Origin: Candidatus Iainarchaeum sp.
Lineage (GTDB): Archaea > Iainarchaeota > Iainarchaeia > Iainarchaeales > GCA-2688035
Direction of reading: 5' to 3'
Assembly: GCA_026396975.1 (NCBI GenBank)
Contig: JAPLVT010000117.1
Location: 1-6,551, forward strand
Length of the DNA stretch: 6,551 nt
Position numbers and translations under genes: made by a program
Part shown: positions 5,106 through 6,551 of the stretch, in pieces
Numbering within the stretch: the stretch's first letter is position 1
Layout: each line of letters starts with the position of its first letter
The notes under the pieces: generated by a model
Databases searched by the model: none
Told to the model about the DNA's origin: nothing
The model's input: the letters and a program-made list of their open reading frames with translations, nothing else

Positions 5106-5112
5106 CACCTTT
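5106..5112 (-). promoter_or_regulatory. Ribosome-binding site fixing the TTG start of the PspC gene
   Basis: Minus-strand AAAGGTG, followed by 8 nt (TTTTTTTC) and then the TTG at 5097. The GGTG core and spacing are typical for archaea and support a TTG start, with no ATG nearby. Confidence 0.65.
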
Positions 5113-5139
5113 GGTTTTTTGCTAAGAGTAGTGCAAGCC

Positions 5140-5149
5140 AGAATTTAAT
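5140..5149 (-). promoter_or_regulatory. Possible TATA-like box for the PspC gene
   Basis: Minus-strand TATTAAATTC overlaps the aroC stop codon and is centred about 48 nt before the TTG at 5097, which would give a leader of about 20 nt containing the AAAGGTG site. If it is not used, the gene may simply be transcribed through from aroC. Confidence 0.25.
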
Positions 5150-6215
5150 ACTTTCCACGCGCTTGCTGCGTGAGCAGCGCGTCCGCGAGAACAAGCGCGA
5201 CCATCGCTTCCGCGACAGGCACCACGCGCGGGCAAATGCACGGGTCGTGCATCCCCTTGATTTTTATTGCAGAGTTTTTTCCGTGAATATCAACTGTTTT
5301 TTGCGGAATGGAAATTGACGGAGTCGGCTTCACGGCAATGCGCGCGACGATCTCCTGCCCTGTGCTGATGCCCCCGAGAATGCCGCCGGCGTTGTTGCTC
5401 TTGAAAGCAACCTTTCCGCCGGAGCTGCGCATAGCGTCATTGCACTCGCTGCCTTTCATCCGTGCCGCGGCGAAGCCCGCGCCAATCTCAACACCCTTCA
5501 CCGCACCGATGCTCATAAGCGCCTTTGCGATCTCCGCGCCAAGCTTCCCAAAAACCGGCTCTCCGAGCCCGGCCGGAACATTCCGCGCAACTATTTCAAC
5601 TATTCCGCCGACGCTGTCGCCCTTCGCTTTCGCGGCAAGAATCGCTTTCTCCATTTTTGCGGCCGCTTGCTTGTCTGCGCAGCGCACGCTGTTGCGTTCA
5701 ATCTCCTGTTCATCAAACTTTTTCGCTTTAATCCCGCCGATCTCTGTGCTGTAACCAACAACTGAGATTCCTTTCTTCGCGAGAATCTTTTTTGCAACAG
5801 CGCCCCCTGCAACGCGCGCGATTGTCTCCCTGCCGCTTGCCCTTCCGCCGCCCCTGTAATCCCGAAAGCCGAATTTCTTGAAATAAGTGAAATCAGCCTG
5901 CCCCGGCCTGAACAAATCCTTTATTTTCTCATACTTGCTGCTGTCCATTCCCTTGTTCCAGACAAGCATTGCAATCGGTGCGCCTGTTGTTTTCCCCTCA
6001 AAAACACCGCTGAGAATCTCGACCTTGTCCTCTTCCTTTCTTGGCGTAGTGACAGCGCTCTGCCCCGGGCGCCTCCTGTCCAGCTCTTTTTGGATGTCAT
6101 CTTCGCCTATCCGCAGGCCCGCCTGCACGCCGTCGATTACAACGCCGACTGCTTTGCCGTGGGACTCTCCGAAAGTAATTATCTGAAAGCTTTTTCCGAA
6201 AACATTCCCGCTCAT
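5145..6215 (-). CDS. aroC: Chorismate synthase
   Basis: The last common step of aromatic biosynthesis: anti-1,4 elimination of phosphate from 5-enolpyruvylshikimate-3-phosphate to give chorismate, using reduced FMN, in the cytoplasm. At 356 residues it is full length for the family. Visible motifs are FGESHGKAVG (15-24), LDRRRPGQS (45-53), GGGRASGRET (122-131), GGILGGISTGQ (277-287) and HDPCICPRVVPVAEAMVALV (from 323). The start is the ATG at 6215, 7 nt after GGCGGTG; the open frame continues 20 codons upstream, but that extension does not look like AroC. Two departures from the usual motifs stand out: RPGHAD reads RPGQAD (Q106) and GRHDP reads GMHDP (M322). Both positions normally carry active-site residues, yet the rest of the protein is well kept, so I expect a working enzyme. 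It follows aroE by 34 nt, which suggests one operon. Confidence 0.96.
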   Translation of the reverse strand: MSGNVFGKSFQIITFGESHGKAVGVVIDGVQAGLRIGEDDIQKELDRRRPGQSAVTTPRKEEDKVEILSGVFEGKTTGAPIAMLVWNKGMDSSKYEKIKDLFRPGQADFTYFKKFGFRDYRGGGRASGRETIARVAGGAVAKKILAKKGISVVGYSTEIGGIKAKKFDEQEIERNSVRCADKQAAAKMEKAILAAKAKGDSVGGIVEIVARNVPAGLGEPVFGKLGAEIAKALMSIGAVKGVEIGAGFAAARMKGSECNDAMRSSGGKVAFKSNNAGGILGGISTGQEIVARIAVKPTPSISIPQKTVDIHGKNSAIKIKGMHDPCICPRVVPVAEAMVALVLADALLTQQARGKY

Positions 6216-6222
6216 TCCAAAA

Positions 6223-6229
6223 CACCGCC
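6223..6229 (-). promoter_or_regulatory. Ribosome-binding site fixing the aroC start
   Basis: Minus-strand GGCGGTG lies 7 nt before the ATG at 6215, in the short gap after the aroE stop. It favours that ATG over the upstream in-frame TTG/GTG-type extension. Confidence 0.7.
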
Positions 6230-6249
6230 GGAAATAAAAATGCCCGCGC

Positions 6250-6551
6250 TCATTTCGAAAGCGCCTCCAGCACAACCTGTTTCATTATTTCCCTGGGCGC
6301 TTTCTCGCCGGTCCACAATTCGAACTGCTGCGCTCCCTGCTCCACAAACATCTCAACGCCGCTCACTGTAACGCAACCCGCTTCCTTTGCCTGCCGGAGC
6401 AACTGTGTTTCAATTGGATTGTAAACCGCGTCGAACACCACAAGCCCGCCGCGCAACAGTTCTTTTGGCACAGGGCTTTCCCGAACTTTGGGAAACATTC
6501 CGACCGGGGTTGCGTTTACCAGAATGTCCGCGTCAACAGCCGCAAGCTCAC
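6250..6551 (-). CDS. aroE: Shikimate dehydrogenase, C-terminal part (5' end outside window)
   Basis: NADP-dependent reduction of 3-dehydroshikimate to shikimate, in the same pathway as the neighbouring aroC. Only the last 99 residues are in the window. The reading frame enters at 6549 and ends at the TGA at 6252-6250. The family's C-terminal motifs are all present: DILVNATPVGM (the conserved NATPxGM), VVFDAVYNPIETQLLRQAKE and GVEMFVEQGAQQFELWTG, whose Gln is a known substrate/cofactor contact. An ATG at 6498 lies inside the NATPVGM motif, so it is not the start. The gene could be stand-alone or the C-terminal half of a fusion such as AroD-AroE, which the window cannot show. Ends: 3' complete, 5' missing. 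Confidence 0.95.
   Translation of the reverse strand, partial: ELAAVDADILVNATPVGMFPKVRESPVPKELLRGGLVVFDAVYNPIETQLLRQAKEAGCVTVSGVEMFVEQGAQQFELWTGEKAPREIMKQVVLEALSK

Noticed and set aside
6216..6275. Upstream extension of aroC by 20 codons
   Set aside because: The extension (starting MCWRRFRNER) has no family similarity, overlaps the aroE end, and bypasses a good GGCGGTG site 7 nt before the ATG at 6215.

Overview
The window looks archaeal, most likely a small-genome (DPANN-type) lineage, although no single marker proves the phylum. The signs are TATA/BRE-like boxes at leaderless or near-leaderless spacing, GGTG or GGAGG ribosome-binding sites, T-rich terminators, several TTG starts, an archaeal-looking AroC and a Cys-rich secreted protein with a Kazal domain. 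All seven genes I accept lie on the minus strand, so transcription runs from high to low coordinates. Both edges cut a gene.

Reading in the direction of transcription: (1) 6551-6250 is the C-terminal 99 residues of shikimate dehydrogenase (aroE, start outside the window), followed after 34 nt by (2) complete chorismate synthase (aroC, 6215-5145). These are two steps of the shikimate pathway and probably one operon. (3) 5097-4267 is a 276-residue polytopic membrane protein with a C-terminal PspC domain and an unusual N-terminal heptad repeat. (4) 4075-2468 is the standout gene: a secreted 535-residue protein with a signal peptide, one canonical Kazal domain, four repeats of one cysteine class, six or seven repeats of a second class (53 cysteines in all) and a short amphipathic C-terminal helix. 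A 13-bp perfect tandem duplication sits in its promoter/RBS region, and a strong hairpin plus T-tract terminator follows it. (5) 2302 (or 2335)-1787 is a GNAT-like acetyltransferase. (6) 1586-1011 is an unrecognised protein whose N-terminal half resembles an OmpR/PhoB-type winged helix. (7, 8) 922 (or 937)-419 and 426 to beyond position 1 are two overlapping Lys/Ala-rich coiled-coil genes, the second cut by the left edge.

Genes 3 to 6 each appear to be monocistronic, with their own promoter-like box and, for most, a terminator-like element after the stop. The aro pair and the coiled-coil pair look co-transcribed. I found no rRNA, tRNA, CRISPR array, insertion sequence or phage gene. The longest stretch without a gene is about 200 nt.

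The points most worth following up are the Kazal/multi-repeat secreted protein, the two substitutions in conserved AroC active-site motifs (His to Gln in RPGHAD, Arg to Met in GRHDP), and the promoter-region tandem duplication.
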